64,000 nucleotides of DNA from Bacillota bacterium (GCA_023429995.1 JAEZCE010000078.1:62001-126000), one strand, 5' to 3'; counted from the first letter of the stretch, positions 41,145 to 50,037 are shown. A program made the numbers and translations. Notes: generated by a model not told the origin, from the letters alone.

Positions 41145-42761
41145 CTAACTGTTAATAATAGTCCTTCTAGCCTCCAAAATCATCGACGCGCTCATCGAAA
41201 ATTCATCCATTCCGTATCCCAGCAAAATGGGAATTGCGTTTGGATCGCCTGCCATTTCTCCGCAGATGCCGCACCATTTCCCTTCTTTATGGGCAGCCTC
41301 TATCGTTATTTTGATCAAGTGTAAAACCGCTGGATGCATGGGATTGTATAGATAAGAAACATTTTTGTTCATGCGGTCCACGGCCAAAGTATATTGAGTC
41401 AAGTCATTGGTGCCGATACTAAAAAAATCGGCCTCCTTCGCTAACTCTTCCGCAAGCAGTGCCGCCGAAGGGATCTCGATCATGATTCCAATCTGGACTT
41501 TCTCGTTAAAAGGTTTCTTTTCCGCTTCCAACTCGGCCATGCATTCTTTGACGATTCCTTTGGCTTTCAAAAATTCCTCCACCGAACTGATCATGGGGAA
41601 CATGATCTGAATATTGCCATAGACCGTAGCCTTAAGCAGTGCTCTTAACTGAGTCTTAAATAAGTCCTTTCGGTTCAGACATAAACGGATGGCCCGCAAG
41701 CCCAAAAACGGATTCATTTCTTCCGGTAACGGAAGATACGGTAATTTCTTATCACCACCTATATCCAAGGTGCGGATTACGACGGGTTTATCTCCCATCA
41801 CCTCAGCCACTTGCTTATAAGCCTGAAATTGATCTTCTTCAGTCGGCAATTTCTCACGTTCCATATAGAGAAACTCCGTCCTAAACAGGCCGATTCCTTC
41901 TGCGCCCGCGGCCAGGACTTTCGTTACATCCTCCGGCCTGCCGATATTACCGGCTAAAACGATACATTTACCGGTTTTGGTAATTACTGGAGTATGAATA
42001 AGACTTTTTAATTGATTTCTTTCCATTTCCAATTGATTCTTTTTATCCTTATATGTAACCAAAGTTGCTTCATCCGGATTGATGATCACACCCCCTTCGA
42101 AACCATCGACAATGATCCGATCGCCTGTTTTGACAAGTTCTGTGATATTCTCAAGACCGACCACAGCCGGAATCTCCAAAGTCCGGGCCATAATCGCGCT
42201 ATGGGAGGTCGGACCGCCAGTGTCCGTTATAAATGCAACCACTTTACTCTTATCCATTTGGGCCGTATCGGATGGTGTTAGATCATGGGCAACCACAACA
42301 ACATTCTGAGGTAATTCGTCCAAACCGCTGTCGGGTTTGCCCTGTAAATTTTTCAGCAACCTCCCTCCGACATCTTTCAGGTCCGCGACCCGCTCACGCA
42401 AATATTCATCTTCTATGTTTGCGAACACTTCCACATATGTATTCATAATATCATGAACCGCTTTGGCAGCTGTAATTCCTTGGGCTTGAACATTATTGAT
42501 AGCGGATCCCGTAAATTCGGGATCATCCAAAAACATTAAATGAGAATCGAAAATTGCAGCCTCCTGGTTTCCCATTTCAATCCTAGTCTTTTCACGCAGC
42601 TTAACCAGTTCGTTCTTGGCATTTTCGATGGCGCTCTGGAGTTTGGTAACTTCTTCGGCTGTACTTACCGATGGTTCATTACCGGCTTGATATTCCTCGC
42701 TACTTTTTACAAATGCTTTACCGATTGCAAAACCTTTCGAAGCCACAATACCTTTTTGCAC
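41145..42761 (-). CDS. ptsI: PTS enzyme I (phosphoenolpyruvate-protein phosphotransferase)
   Basis: Transfers phosphate from PEP to HPr, first step of all PTS uptake. 538 residues: N-terminal HPr-binding/phosphohistidine domain with the active His in GGPTSHSAIMARTLEIPAVVG (about residue 188), and a C-terminal PEP-binding barrel with GIGLFRTEFLYM, IRTLDIGGDKKLPYL, FLGLRAIRLCL, FFSIGTNDLTQYTLAVDR and WCGICGEMAGDP. It lies 32 bp after ptsH, as usual. It is a little shorter at the C-terminus than many homologues but complete in motifs. Confidence 0.97.
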   Translation of the reverse strand: MQKGIVASKGFAIGKAFVKSSEEYQAGNEPSVSTAEEVTKLQSAIENAKNELVKLREKTRIEMGNQEAAIFDSHLMFLDDPEFTGSAINNVQAQGITAAKAVHDIMNTYVEVFANIEDEYLRERVADLKDVGGRLLKNLQGKPDSGLDELPQNVVVVAHDLTPSDTAQMDKSKVVAFITDTGGPTSHSAIMARTLEIPAVVGLENITELVKTGDRIIVDGFEGGVIINPDEATLVTYKDKKNQLEMERNQLKSLIHTPVITKTGKCIVLAGNIGRPEDVTKVLAAGAEGIGLFRTEFLYMEREKLPTEEDQFQAYKQVAEVMGDKPVVIRTLDIGGDKKLPYLPLPEEMNPFLGLRAIRLCLNRKDLFKTQLRALLKATVYGNIQIMFPMISSVEEFLKAKGIVKECMAELEAEKKPFNEKVQIGIMIEIPSAALLAEELAKEADFFSIGTNDLTQYTLAVDRMNKNVSYLYNPMHPAVLHLIKITIEAAHKEGKWCGICGEMAGDPNAIPILLGYGMDEFSMSASMILEARRTIINS

Positions 42762-42793
42762 TTTATATCATCCCTTCGCAGCGGATCTGCCCT

Positions 42794-43060
42794 TTATTCC
42801 TCACCGAATCTCTCTTCCACCAATTTAACTAATGCCGCCACTGCTTCTTTTTCGTCGTCGCCTTCAGCGTTGATCGTAATCTCACTGCCTTTATTAATGC
42901 CTAAAGACAACAAGCCCAACAACGATTTGGCATTACCGCTCTTCTCTTTTTTGGTAACGGTTATATTGGAATTAAATTTGGTCGACACATTGAGGAACAA
43001 AGCTGCCGGACGGGCATGAATACCCGTTTGGTTCAAGACTGTTATTTTTTGCGATATCAT
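42794..43060 (-). CDS. ptsH: PTS phosphocarrier protein HPr
   Basis: Small phosphocarrier, 88 residues. The phosphorylated His15 lies in QTGIHARPA and the regulatory Ser46 in GNAKSLLGLLSLG, the site for HPr kinase and CcpA-linked catabolite control in Firmicutes. It is followed by ptsI and preceded by a KdgT-type permease gene 66 bp away. Both phosphorylation sites are intact. Confidence 0.97.
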   Translation of the reverse strand: MISQKITVLNQTGIHARPAALFLNVSTKFNSNITVTKKEKSGNAKSLLGLLSLGINKGSEITINAEGDDEKEAVAALVKLVEERFGEE

Positions 43061-43125
43061 TGTGCTGTCTCCTGTTCAATTTAATATTGAAACATCTAAT
43101 TTTATACTGTATCAACAAAATACCT

Positions 43126-44061
43126 TTAACCTTTCGGATTTGCCAGCAATCGTTTTGTGCAATAAGGTGCGATTATTGAAGTAAGTACCACTGCAAATGC
43201 AATTTGGGCGATGGCTGATTGGACATAAGGCGCATACATTGAATTGATACTGGCTGCAAAAGCCGGAACAATTAATGACATCCCTGCCACCGAACTCAAC
43301 GCTGCAGCCCCATATCCAGGTCGTTTTAAGACCAGTCTATCCGCTAAGATTAAAGGCAGCATTGAAACAATTATAAAAATCAAAGTTAACAGCAATCCGG
43401 TCAACCCTGATTGAAACGCGATCCGTAGATTAATATTCGATCCGAAACTGATACCCAGAAAAGGCAATAAAATAACGGTACCGTTTGAAAAGATATGGCG
43501 AATATTCGAATCCAAATTGCCGAGCAGAGCCCCTAAAAGTAAGGGAAACAGCGTGGCGAAAACACTCAGATAATGAATTGCCACTCCGTTGGCAGCATTT
43601 AAAATCATCACCGGAATGATTGGAACAGCGATTAAGTTTAAAATTCCAAAGGCTGCACAATCCGCCTCGTCCCCATAAGTATGCATAAGCGCTAAATAAA
43701 GCCCCGGGTTGCAGCTGGTGATGACGGCAACAAAAGCAACGGCTGATATATTGAGGATTCCGTCAACTCCCAAAAACTTGATAAACAGAAAACCAGCCAC
43801 CCAGCTAAGAATGAGCTTAGCCCCACATAACCCCCCTGCCCGCTTCAGGGTCACTGGCACCTGGGAGATTTTAAACTGGCTTCCGGAAATGAAAAGGATC
43901 AGGCCAATGAGTACCATCGTTCCTTTGCTGCTGAACAAAGCTGTAGTGGGGTCGCCCATCGCCAAAATTTCCGGAAAAAAGGTATTGATGAAGGCTGCAA
44001 TTAACATCGGAACGATGAGCAATCCGCCAGGTATTTTCGTGACTTGCTTGAGTAGATTCAC
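43126..44061 (-). CDS. 2-keto-3-deoxygluconate permease (KdgT family)
   Basis: Polytopic membrane protein of 311 residues with about ten helices: MNLLKQVTKIPGGLLIVPML at the N-terminus (typical of KdgT), FISGSQFKISQVPVTLKR, ITSCNPGLYLALMHTYGDEAD and AALSSVAGMSLIVPAFAASIN. KdgT brings 2-keto-3-deoxy-D-gluconate, the product of the uxuA reaction, into the cell by proton symport. Its place between the beta-glucoside genes and ptsH is unusual. The family assignment is firm; the exact substrate is inferred. Confidence 0.88.
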   Translation of the reverse strand: MNLLKQVTKIPGGLLIVPMLIAAFINTFFPEILAMGDPTTALFSSKGTMVLIGLILFISGSQFKISQVPVTLKRAGGLCGAKLILSWVAGFLFIKFLGVDGILNISAVAFVAVITSCNPGLYLALMHTYGDEADCAAFGILNLIAVPIIPVMILNAANGVAIHYLSVFATLFPLLLGALLGNLDSNIRHIFSNGTVILLPFLGISFGSNINLRIAFQSGLTGLLLTLIFIIVSMLPLILADRLVLKRPGYGAAALSSVAGMSLIVPAFAASINSMYAPYVQSAIAQIAFAVVLTSIIAPYCTKRLLANPKG

Positions 44062-44139
44062 ATTTATTCTCTCCTGTTAATAAACAACAACTAATAAACA
44101 ACAACACAGACTTGTCTATTCAATATTTGGGGGTCTGTT

Positions 44140-45594
44140 TTATAATTCAGCCCCATTGGTCGCAATGACTCGTTGATACCAATAAAAAGAATCCTTTTTA
44201 TATCTTCGCTTCGAACCATTCCCGTAATCATCCTGATCAACATAAATAAAACCATAACGTTTCGTCATTTCGGACGTTGAGGAACTAATCATGTCAATTG
44301 GCCCCCACATGGTATAGCCAATCATTTCAACACCATCCTCAATAGCCAATTTCATTTGGACGATATGCTGGCGCAAGAAATCAATCCGGTACGGGTCATG
44401 AATCGTTCCATCTTCATTGAGGGTATCCATAAAACCTGAGCTGTTCTCTAAAATAAAAACTGGCAATTGATACCTGTCATACACTAAATTTAAAGTATAA
44501 CGCAGTCCAATGGGGTCAATTTGCCAGCCCCATTCATTGGCGGGCAGATGGGGATTTTTATAAACACTATGAACATTCCCGGCGGTGAGTTCCAACCCAC
44601 CCGTATCACTACTGGATATCATGGAATTATAATAAGACAATCCCACGAAGTCGGCGGTATTCTCTTTGATCACATTCAAATCTTCCGCTACGATTTTTAA
44701 TTGAATGTGATTCCTTTTGAAATAGGTGTTGGCATAGTAGGGATACTCCCCTTTATTAAGTATATCCAGGAAAAATAAATTTTTCATCTGGTCATCCTTT
44801 TGCATCTGCAAAGCATCTTCCGGTTTGCAGGTATAAGCATAGGTGGTAAAATAGGCAACCATGCTGCCAATCCGGTTCCCTGGGTCTATCTGGCGGGCCA
44901 ACTTGGTAACCTTAGCCGCCGCCACAAATTGATGATGCAACCCCTGAAACAGCATTTCCTCATAATTATGCTGGCCGGTATCGATAATACCCAGGGTTTT
45001 TGCTCCAGCCTTTACACTCATATTGATTTCGTTAAAGGTGACCCAATACTTGACCTTTCCCTTGTAGCGCTCCAAAAGCACTTGGCAATAGTTTCCATAT
45101 AAATCGATCAGTCGCCGGTTGTACCATCCTCCAAATTTCTCAATTAAAACAACGGGCATATCAAAGTGACAAATCGTGATCAAAGGTTCCATATTATGCC
45201 TTAAGCATTCATCAATCAGGTCGTCGTAAAACTGCAGAGCCTTTTCATTAGGCTCGGCATCGTCCCCGTTGGGAAATATTCTGGCCCATGATACCGAATA
45301 ACGAAACACTTTGAAGCCCATTTCTGCAAGTAAGGCAATATCTTCCCGGTAGGTATGGTAAAAATCGATTCCCCGCCGTTTGGGATACTTCATGGTATCG
45401 GGATCTTTTTGGGCCTCGGCAATCATTTCCATAGTAATTTTCGTTTGCTTGGTAACCTTCCGATCATTCTTGGGATTCAAATGTACAACATCCGGGATGG
45501 TGAATGACTTGCCATCCTCATTGTACGCTCCTTCGGCCTGACAAGCCGAAAGAGCGCCACCCCATAAAAATCCGTCCGGAAATCCGTTTTCCAT
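44140..45594 (-). CDS. bglA: 6-phospho-beta-glucosidase (GH1)
   Basis: Hydrolyses phosphorylated aryl/alkyl-beta-glucosides or cellobiose-6-P delivered by the adjacent PTS transporter. About 484 residues of GH1: FLWGGALSACQAEGAY at the N-terminus, acid/base glutamate in WVTFNEINMSV (about residue 188), nucleophile glutamate in VFILENSSGF (about residue 383). The latter is usually ENGxG, here ENSSG, but the glutamate is present. The start at 45594 has AAAGAG nine bases upstream; ATG at 45603 overlaps that site. It is 19 bp after the EII gene, so co-transcribed. Confidence 0.92.
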   Translation of the reverse strand: MENGFPDGFLWGGALSACQAEGAYNEDGKSFTIPDVVHLNPKNDRKVTKQTKITMEMIAEAQKDPDTMKYPKRRGIDFYHTYREDIALLAEMGFKVFRYSVSWARIFPNGDDAEPNEKALQFYDDLIDECLRHNMEPLITICHFDMPVVLIEKFGGWYNRRLIDLYGNYCQVLLERYKGKVKYWVTFNEINMSVKAGAKTLGIIDTGQHNYEEMLFQGLHHQFVAAAKVTKLARQIDPGNRIGSMVAYFTTYAYTCKPEDALQMQKDDQMKNLFFLDILNKGEYPYYANTYFKRNHIQLKIVAEDLNVIKENTADFVGLSYYNSMISSSDTGGLELTAGNVHSVYKNPHLPANEWGWQIDPIGLRYTLNLVYDRYQLPVFILENSSGFMDTLNEDGTIHDPYRIDFLRQHIVQMKLAIEDGVEMIGYTMWGPIDMISSSTSEMTKRYGFIYVDQDDYGNGSKRRYKKDSFYWYQRVIATNGAEL

Positions 45595-45613
45595 TTTTAT
45601 CATCTCTTTGTTC

Positions 45614-47473
45614 TTAAATTAATACCTTCAGCAGTTCCTGATTTTTTTGAATTATTCCAGCAGCCACAGGCAGTACATCCAGATATTTTTCACTATTGGT
45701 AATGACTATCGGCGTAATTAGATCATAACCCTCGCTGCGGATTCCTTCGAGATCAAATTCCATCAACACATCGCCTTGTTTAAACCTTAGTTTTTGCTCA
45801 ACGTAAGAGGTGAAATATTTTCCCTCAAGATTCACGGTATCCACTCCGACATGGATCAGCAATTCGATTCCATTATCCGCTTTTAAGCCGAGCGCATGCT
45901 TGGACTTAAAGGCGGCCTCAACGACTCCGTCAAACGGCGCATAGACTTTACCATCAATGGGTTGAATGGCCATACCTTTCCCAATTATGCCCTGAGAAAA
46001 TGTGGTATCATTCACTTCCCCTAAATCTTTGATTTCTCCTGATAACGGACTCATTACCAAAATTTCTTTTTTAAGCGCGTCAGTGTTGCGAACCTCTTTT
46101 TCTTTGCCAGGTTCTATACCATCTTCTTTAATTCCCGCCAGCAACGTGAAGAAAAATCCTAATATTGCAGCGGCGACTGTTCCTCCAATAATATAAATAA
46201 AGCGATTGGCCTGGTAGGTTAAAAGACTCAGCACCCCCGGTAAGGCAATGGCGGTTGCACTGGCATTGACGAGGCTAAAAAAGCCGCTTACGAGGGCTGC
46301 GGCGGCACAACCAGCAAAAAAAGGCCTTTTATATCGAAGATTGACTCCATAGATGGCGGGTTCGGTAACTCCAAAAGCCGCCGTGATTGCACTGGACCCT
46401 GCCACGGATTTCATCGTTTTATTTTTCGCCAAAATGAATACAGCCAAAGCGGCTCCCGCTTGTGCCAGGTTAGCAGCCAGTGCGCTTGGCATTAGAACCG
46501 TCGATCCAGAGGAGGCAATTTGTTGAATTTGCATCGGCATAATGGAATAGTGCATACCAAACATCACCAAGATCGGCCTAAAGAATCCTAATAACGCCCC
46601 TGCCAGTATCCCAACTGTAGCAAACAATAAATTAATTTTGGACGTCAACCAGTTTCCTACATAGGATCCAAAGGGACCGATGGCAATTAACTCAACCGGC
46701 ACCATAATCAACAGCACGATCATGGGTGTTAACAGTACACGTAAAAATTCCGGAATCACTTTATCAACAGCTCTATAGACATAGCTTAATGCCCATACTG
46801 ACAAAATGATCGGGATCACCGATGAGGAGTATCGAACCAACAAGATGGCCAAACCCAAAAAGTCAATAGTGCTGACCCCGGTGGTCGCAATAGCTTTGGC
46901 TGCATCTAAAATCGTTGGATGCAATAAAACCGCAGCCAAGGCAATTGCCAAATATTCATTGGTTTTAAACTTCCTGGCAGCGCTAACTGCCAAAAAGAAA
47001 GGCATAAAATAAAATACGCAATCTCCGATCATATTAATGATAGATATAAATCCGGACTTGCCATCCACTAAACCCGCCATGGTCAAGATAGACGATAAAC
47101 ATTTAATCATTCCACAGCCAACCAAGGCTGGCAGTATTGGGGTAAATATTCCGGCAATCGTTTCCAGGGCAGTATTGATTGGATTACGCCTTTTCCGTTC
47201 CTCAGGGCTAGTATTTGCCACATTAACACTTGGAGCAATCTTGGCAATTTCTTCATAAACCGCATCGACTTTTGCTCCGATGACCACCTGGAGTTGTCCA
47301 CCCTTATTTTGGGTCTTCAGAACTCCTTCCAATCTCTCTAATTCGTTCACCTTGGCCTTGGAGTCATCATTTAAGACAAATCGTAACCGTGTTGCGCAAT
47401 GAGTTAATTGAGAAATATTTTTTTCTCCACCAGCAAGCTGTACGATTTGGGCCGCTAAATCCTTAAGATTCAT
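45614..47473 (-). CDS. bglF: Beta-glucoside PTS transporter EIIBCA
   Basis: Takes up and phosphorylates beta-glucosides. 619 residues in BCA order: EIIB with phospho-Cys26 in LTHCATRLRFVL, EIIC membrane domain (about 105-455, with GMHYSIMPMQIQQIASSG and AAFGVTEPAIYGVNLRYKRPF), and EIIA with active His in LLIHVGVDTVNLEGKYF near residue 537. Domain order equals BglF/BglP. Expression is controlled by the RAT/terminator at 47518-47577 and the LicT protein encoded upstream. Confidence 0.95.
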   Translation of the reverse strand: MNLKDLAAQIVQLAGGEKNISQLTHCATRLRFVLNDDSKAKVNELERLEGVLKTQNKGGQLQVVIGAKVDAVYEEIAKIAPSVNVANTSPEERKRRNPINTALETIAGIFTPILPALVGCGMIKCLSSILTMAGLVDGKSGFISIINMIGDCVFYFMPFFLAVSAARKFKTNEYLAIALAAVLLHPTILDAAKAIATTGVSTIDFLGLAILLVRYSSSVIPIILSVWALSYVYRAVDKVIPEFLRVLLTPMIVLLIMVPVELIAIGPFGSYVGNWLTSKINLLFATVGILAGALLGFFRPILVMFGMHYSIMPMQIQQIASSGSTVLMPSALAANLAQAGAALAVFILAKNKTMKSVAGSSAITAAFGVTEPAIYGVNLRYKRPFFAGCAAAALVSGFFSLVNASATAIALPGVLSLLTYQANRFIYIIGGTVAAAILGFFFTLLAGIKEDGIEPGKEKEVRNTDALKKEILVMSPLSGEIKDLGEVNDTTFSQGIIGKGMAIQPIDGKVYAPFDGVVEAAFKSKHALGLKADNGIELLIHVGVDTVNLEGKYFTSYVEQKLRFKQGDVLMEFDLEGIRSEGYDLITPIVITNSEKYLDVLPVAAGIIQKNQELLKVLI

Positions 47474-47517
47474 AGTCTCTTCTCCTTTTTTATTTAAAAT
47501 CCGGCATAAAAACTAAA

Positions 47518-47577
47518 ATGACCAAAATAGTGTTTCTCACTTATTTTGGTCATGCCTGATCGAATCAGTAACAGTCC
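47518..47577 (-). promoter_or_regulatory. LicT RAT antiterminator and overlapping terminator before bglF
   Basis: On the minus strand GGACTGTTACTGATTCG followed by ATCAGGCATGACC (47548-47577) matches the ribonucleic antiterminator consensus bound by LicT/BglG proteins. It overlaps an intrinsic terminator whose 12-bp stem is TGACCAAAATA and its complement (47518-47529, 47542-47553), followed by TTTT. Binding of active LicT should prevent termination. Confidence 0.88.
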
Positions 47578-47595
47578 AACTTATCTTATCTTATC

Positions 47596-48420
47596 TTATT
47601 CTGTGATTAATCGTTGAATATGCAAAATTAAATATAACTTTTCATCATTCGTACAATCCCAGCCATAATTGGTTTTTAAAAAATGTTCTATTTTGGCAAC
47701 ACACTGAATTTCCTCCAGATATTTCGTTCGGACCATTTGAAACAAATCTTCATTTTCATTTGCCAATGATTTTGAATCCATTTGCCTCCTGATAAAGTAG
47801 CGAATATGGGTGACAAATCGGCTAAAGTTCGGGGAGTTTTCATCAAAATCAATTTTGTAATGATATTTGATAATCGATAGAATTTCTCCAATAATCGTCG
47901 TTTCCTTGGTTGTTTGTTGCATATCACCCGAACTGGTTTGGGCGTTTATAAAGTGAAGCGCAATCGATGGAATCTCTGATTTCGGCAAAATCATCCCCGT
48001 TTTATTCTTGATAATTTCCAATGCCCTTCGTCCCACCCGTGTTTCATCCGGGTATAAATTTTTAATCTCCCATTCCAGTGGATTTTTTACCTCGATGTCC
48101 TCTTCTTTTCTTTGAAGAGCAAAGCTGATATGATCTGACAGCGTTATAATTAAATTGGAATGAAACTCCTTTTGTAAAATGCTCCTGCCAGCTTGAATAA
48201 TTTCTTCCGCTAAGCAAATATGCTCAATTGGAATATCATTTAAGATGTTAAACATTTTAATATTTTTAGGGGAAACATAAATTTTTTCAATAATATTTTC
48301 ATCGGTAATTTCATAAGGAGTTTTTTGAAAGCCCAACCCTTTGCCCACTACATATAGTTCTTCATTTTTATCATTCAATGCTAAAACTACATTATTATTT
48401 ATTTTTTTGATGGCCTTCAT
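47596..48420 (-). CDS. licT: BglG/LicT-family transcriptional antiterminator
   Basis: RNA-binding regulator of beta-glucoside genes, 274 residues: N-terminal co-antiterminator domain (MKAIKKINNNVVLALNDKNEELYVVGKGLGFQK), then two PTS regulation domains with histidines in IEHICLAEEI, LIITLSDHISFALQRK and, in the second, ALHFINAQ and VTHIRYFIRRQM. Phosphorylation by HPr and EII switches it between active and inactive states. The start at 48420 has AGGAGG nearby. It is autoregulated through the RAT at 48472-48501. Confidence 0.95.
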   Translation of the reverse strand: MKAIKKINNNVVLALNDKNEELYVVGKGLGFQKTPYEITDENIIEKIYVSPKNIKMFNILNDIPIEHICLAEEIIQAGRSILQKEFHSNLIITLSDHISFALQRKEEDIEVKNPLEWEIKNLYPDETRVGRRALEIIKNKTGMILPKSEIPSIALHFINAQTSSGDMQQTTKETTIIGEILSIIKYHYKIDFDENSPNFSRFVTHIRYFIRRQMDSKSLANENEDLFQMVRTKYLEEIQCVAKIEHFLKTNYGWDCTNDEKLYLILHIQRLITE

Positions 48421-48436
48421 TTTCCACCTCCTAAAA

Positions 48437-48501
48437 ATAAAAAAACCGAAAACGACATAAATATCGATTTCGGTCATGCCTGCCAAAGCAGTAACAATCC
48501 T
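48437..48501 (-). promoter_or_regulatory. LicT RAT antiterminator and overlapping terminator before licT
   Basis: Minus strand AGGATTGTTACTGCTTTG followed by GCAGGCATGACC (48472-48501) is a close match to the RAT consensus. The overlapping terminator pairs ACCGAAA with TTTCGGT (48445-48451 and 48468-48474) and runs into TTTTTTT. It places licT under its own antitermination control. Confidence 0.9.
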
Positions 48502-48516
48502 ACTTTTATTGAATTC

Positions 48517-48545
48517 ATCATATCATTTGAGATTATTTTTGTCAA
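48517..48545 (-). promoter_or_regulatory. Promoter of the licT-bglF-bglA genes
   Basis: Minus strand TTGACA (48540-48545), a 17-bp spacer and TATGAT (48517-48522), a near-consensus vegetative promoter 15 bp before the RAT. Confidence 0.8.
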
Positions 48546-48665
48546 CATTATGTTTCAAAATCATTAAAACGAGTAAATTTCATATTTCTCAATCATTCTA
48601 AAATCGAGTTCTAATAAATAAAAACCCGCAGAATGAGGTTGCCCATTGCACCCAAGAATCTAAGA

Positions 48666-48776
48666 CTATGTGGCAGCCTTAAGTCCTAGTCCTTCCTTTC
48701 TTTCCCTTCCTGCCCAATATGGACACTCCGGGCAGGCCTTTCCTTGGGGATAGTCAATGCTCTCTTCATGGCACAA
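48666..48776 (-). CDS. Small cysteine-rich protein (unannotated)
   Basis: A 36-codon ORF from TTG at 48776: MCHEESIDYPQGKACPEC and PYWAGRERKEGLGLKAAT. The CPECPYW core with an upstream MCH could bind a metal. It looks more like real protein than random translation, but has no clear ribosome-binding site. It lies 35 bp after the GNAT acetyltransferase gene on the same strand, so it could be co-transcribed with marR-GNAT. The rest of the 48546-48811 gap shows nothing recognisable. Confidence 0.4.
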   Translation of the reverse strand: MCHEESIDYPQGKACPECPYWAGRERKEGLGLKAAT

Positions 48777-48811
48777 GCGCTAACTTAAAGAATGAAATAT
48801 TTAGCTAAACA

Positions 48812-49342
48812 CTACAATAATTTATCATAAAAATTAAAAGGGTTGTCCTTCCCAAAGGCATGCATTTGTCCAACAAAGGTATATCCCATTTTTTGAAACA
48901 GGGCATTCATTTTGGGGTTTAACGAATTGGTATCGGAGCGCAAATAGGCCACTCCGTTTTTCCAGGCGAATTCTTCCGCAAACCCCAATAACGCGGCGCC
49001 GGCGCCGCGTCCCCGGAACTGGGAGGCAACGGCCATCCTATGGAGAACCAGTGGCCTTTGATGACTGGACCATTTGATTTGGGCATATTCTTCCGGTTCA
49101 TGATGGTTGATACACAGAAAACCGCCCACCCTCCCGTCGATCTCGCTAATAAAAAGCTCCTTTTTTTGAATATCCTTTTCAAAGTCAACCGCCTGCGGGT
49201 AGGTTTCGTCCCATTGAGGATTGCCTTCAAGGCGCATTTCCCGGTAAACTTTCTTTATAATCTGCATAATCGGTTCGATATCCCCCAAGTCGGCGTATCG
49301 GATTGAATTATCCGGTATGAGCAAATTTTCTTGTTCCGTCAT
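48812..49342 (-). CDS. GNAT-family N-acetyltransferase
   Basis: A 176-residue acetyl-CoA-dependent acyltransferase: IRYADLGDIEPIMQIIKKVYREM, FISEIDGRVGGFLCIN, and the acetyl-CoA-binding loop LHRMAVASQFRGRGAGAALLGFAEEFAWKNGV (RGRGAG is the Q/RxxGxG/A motif), followed by RSDTNSLNPKMNALFQKMGY. The substrate is unknown. Its ATG overlaps the MarR gene stop by four bases, so both are translated as a unit. Many MarR-GNAT pairs act in antibiotic or metabolite tolerance; that is inference here. Confidence 0.9.
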   Translation of the reverse strand: MTEQENLLIPDNSIRYADLGDIEPIMQIIKKVYREMRLEGNPQWDETYPQAVDFEKDIQKKELFISEIDGRVGGFLCINHHEPEEYAQIKWSSHQRPLVLHRMAVASQFRGRGAGAALLGFAEEFAWKNGVAYLRSDTNSLNPKMNALFQKMGYTFVGQMHAFGKDNPFNFYDKLL

Positions 49343-49878
49343 GAGCTTTTCTCCTTATCCTTTTTCAGGCCATGCCATACAGATTCCATATTCCGGCTCA
49401 TTCGCCCCACGAGCTCACAAACCATTGTTGTCTCCTCCGGAGTAAAACCCTTCAAGCATAACCCGATATTAATATTTTCTTCGTCAATGACCGAGTCATA
49501 AATATCCAAAGCCTTGGGGGTTGGATATAATTTATAGGCCCTGCTGTCGGATTCGTCTTGCTCCTTGCGGAGATAACCACCGGCAATTAGTTTTTGTACA
49601 GCCTTTGTCGTTGTTGTTTTATCCACTCTTAGGAGACTCGATAGTTGAATGGAATTAAGACCGGGACTCTCGCAGATTCGGGTTAAAAAAATAAATTGTC
49701 CCTTTTGCAAATGATATTTTTTAAATTTCAAATCGCTTTTCCAATGGATGGCCCGGGAAAGAGCGCCGATATCTCTCAAGATAGGATCATTGAGTTTCCG
49801 GATTTTTACCGCCTCCGCAAGTCTGTTACTTTCCAGAGATTTAATGGATACCTTAGTTGAAACTTCAACTATATTCAA
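49339..49878 (-). CDS. MarR-family transcriptional regulator
   Basis: A 179-residue winged-helix regulator: LQKGQFIFLTRICESPGLNS, then the recognition region IQLSSLLRVDKTTTTKAVQKLIAGGYLRKEQDESDSRAYKLYPTPKA typical of MarR proteins (DxRxxx wing as ESDSRAYKL). The start is uncertain: TTG at 49878 is the farthest possible and lies within the operator region, with only a weak AGTGG site; no better start follows before residue 30. It probably represses its own operon through the palindromes at 49853-49910. Confidence 0.87.
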   Translation of the reverse strand: MNIVEVSTKVSIKSLESNRLAEAVKIRKLNDPILRDIGALSRAIHWKSDLKFKKYHLQKGQFIFLTRICESPGLNSIQLSSLLRVDKTTTTKAVQKLIAGGYLRKEQDESDSRAYKLYPTPKALDIYDSVIDEENINIGLCLKGFTPEETTMVCELVGRMSRNMESVWHGLKKDKEKSS

Positions 49879-49910
49879 TATACCACTTTATAGTTGAAAT
49901 TTCAACTATA
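49853..49910. promoter_or_regulatory. Two palindromic operators of the MarR regulator
   Basis: A perfect 22-bp palindrome TATAGTTGAAA/TTTCAACTATA occupies 49889-49910, and a near-identical one (TAGTTGAAACTTCAACTA) occupies about 49854-49871. Their centres are 36 bp apart. They flank and overlap the marR start and are classical autoregulatory MarR sites. Confidence 0.7.
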
Positions 49911-49985
49911 TAATTCGTTTTTATATTCTCCATCTCTTTTTCCAGGGGATATCGATTCAGGGATTCAATTCAAAATAAAAAACAC

Positions 49986-50016
49986 TTGACTTGAAGTCAA
50001 CTTTAAGTAGTATATT
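49986..50016 (+). promoter_or_regulatory. MerR-type promoter with 19-bp spacer
   Basis: TTGACT (49986-49991) and TATATT (50011-50016) are separated by 19 bp, the stretched spacing typical of MerR-activated promoters. The spacer contains the dyad CTTGAAGTCAACTTTAAG, the expected MerR binding site. AAGGAG follows before the GTG at 50038. Confidence 0.65.
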
Positions 50017-50037
50017 GGGAACAAGGAGTGATTTGCG

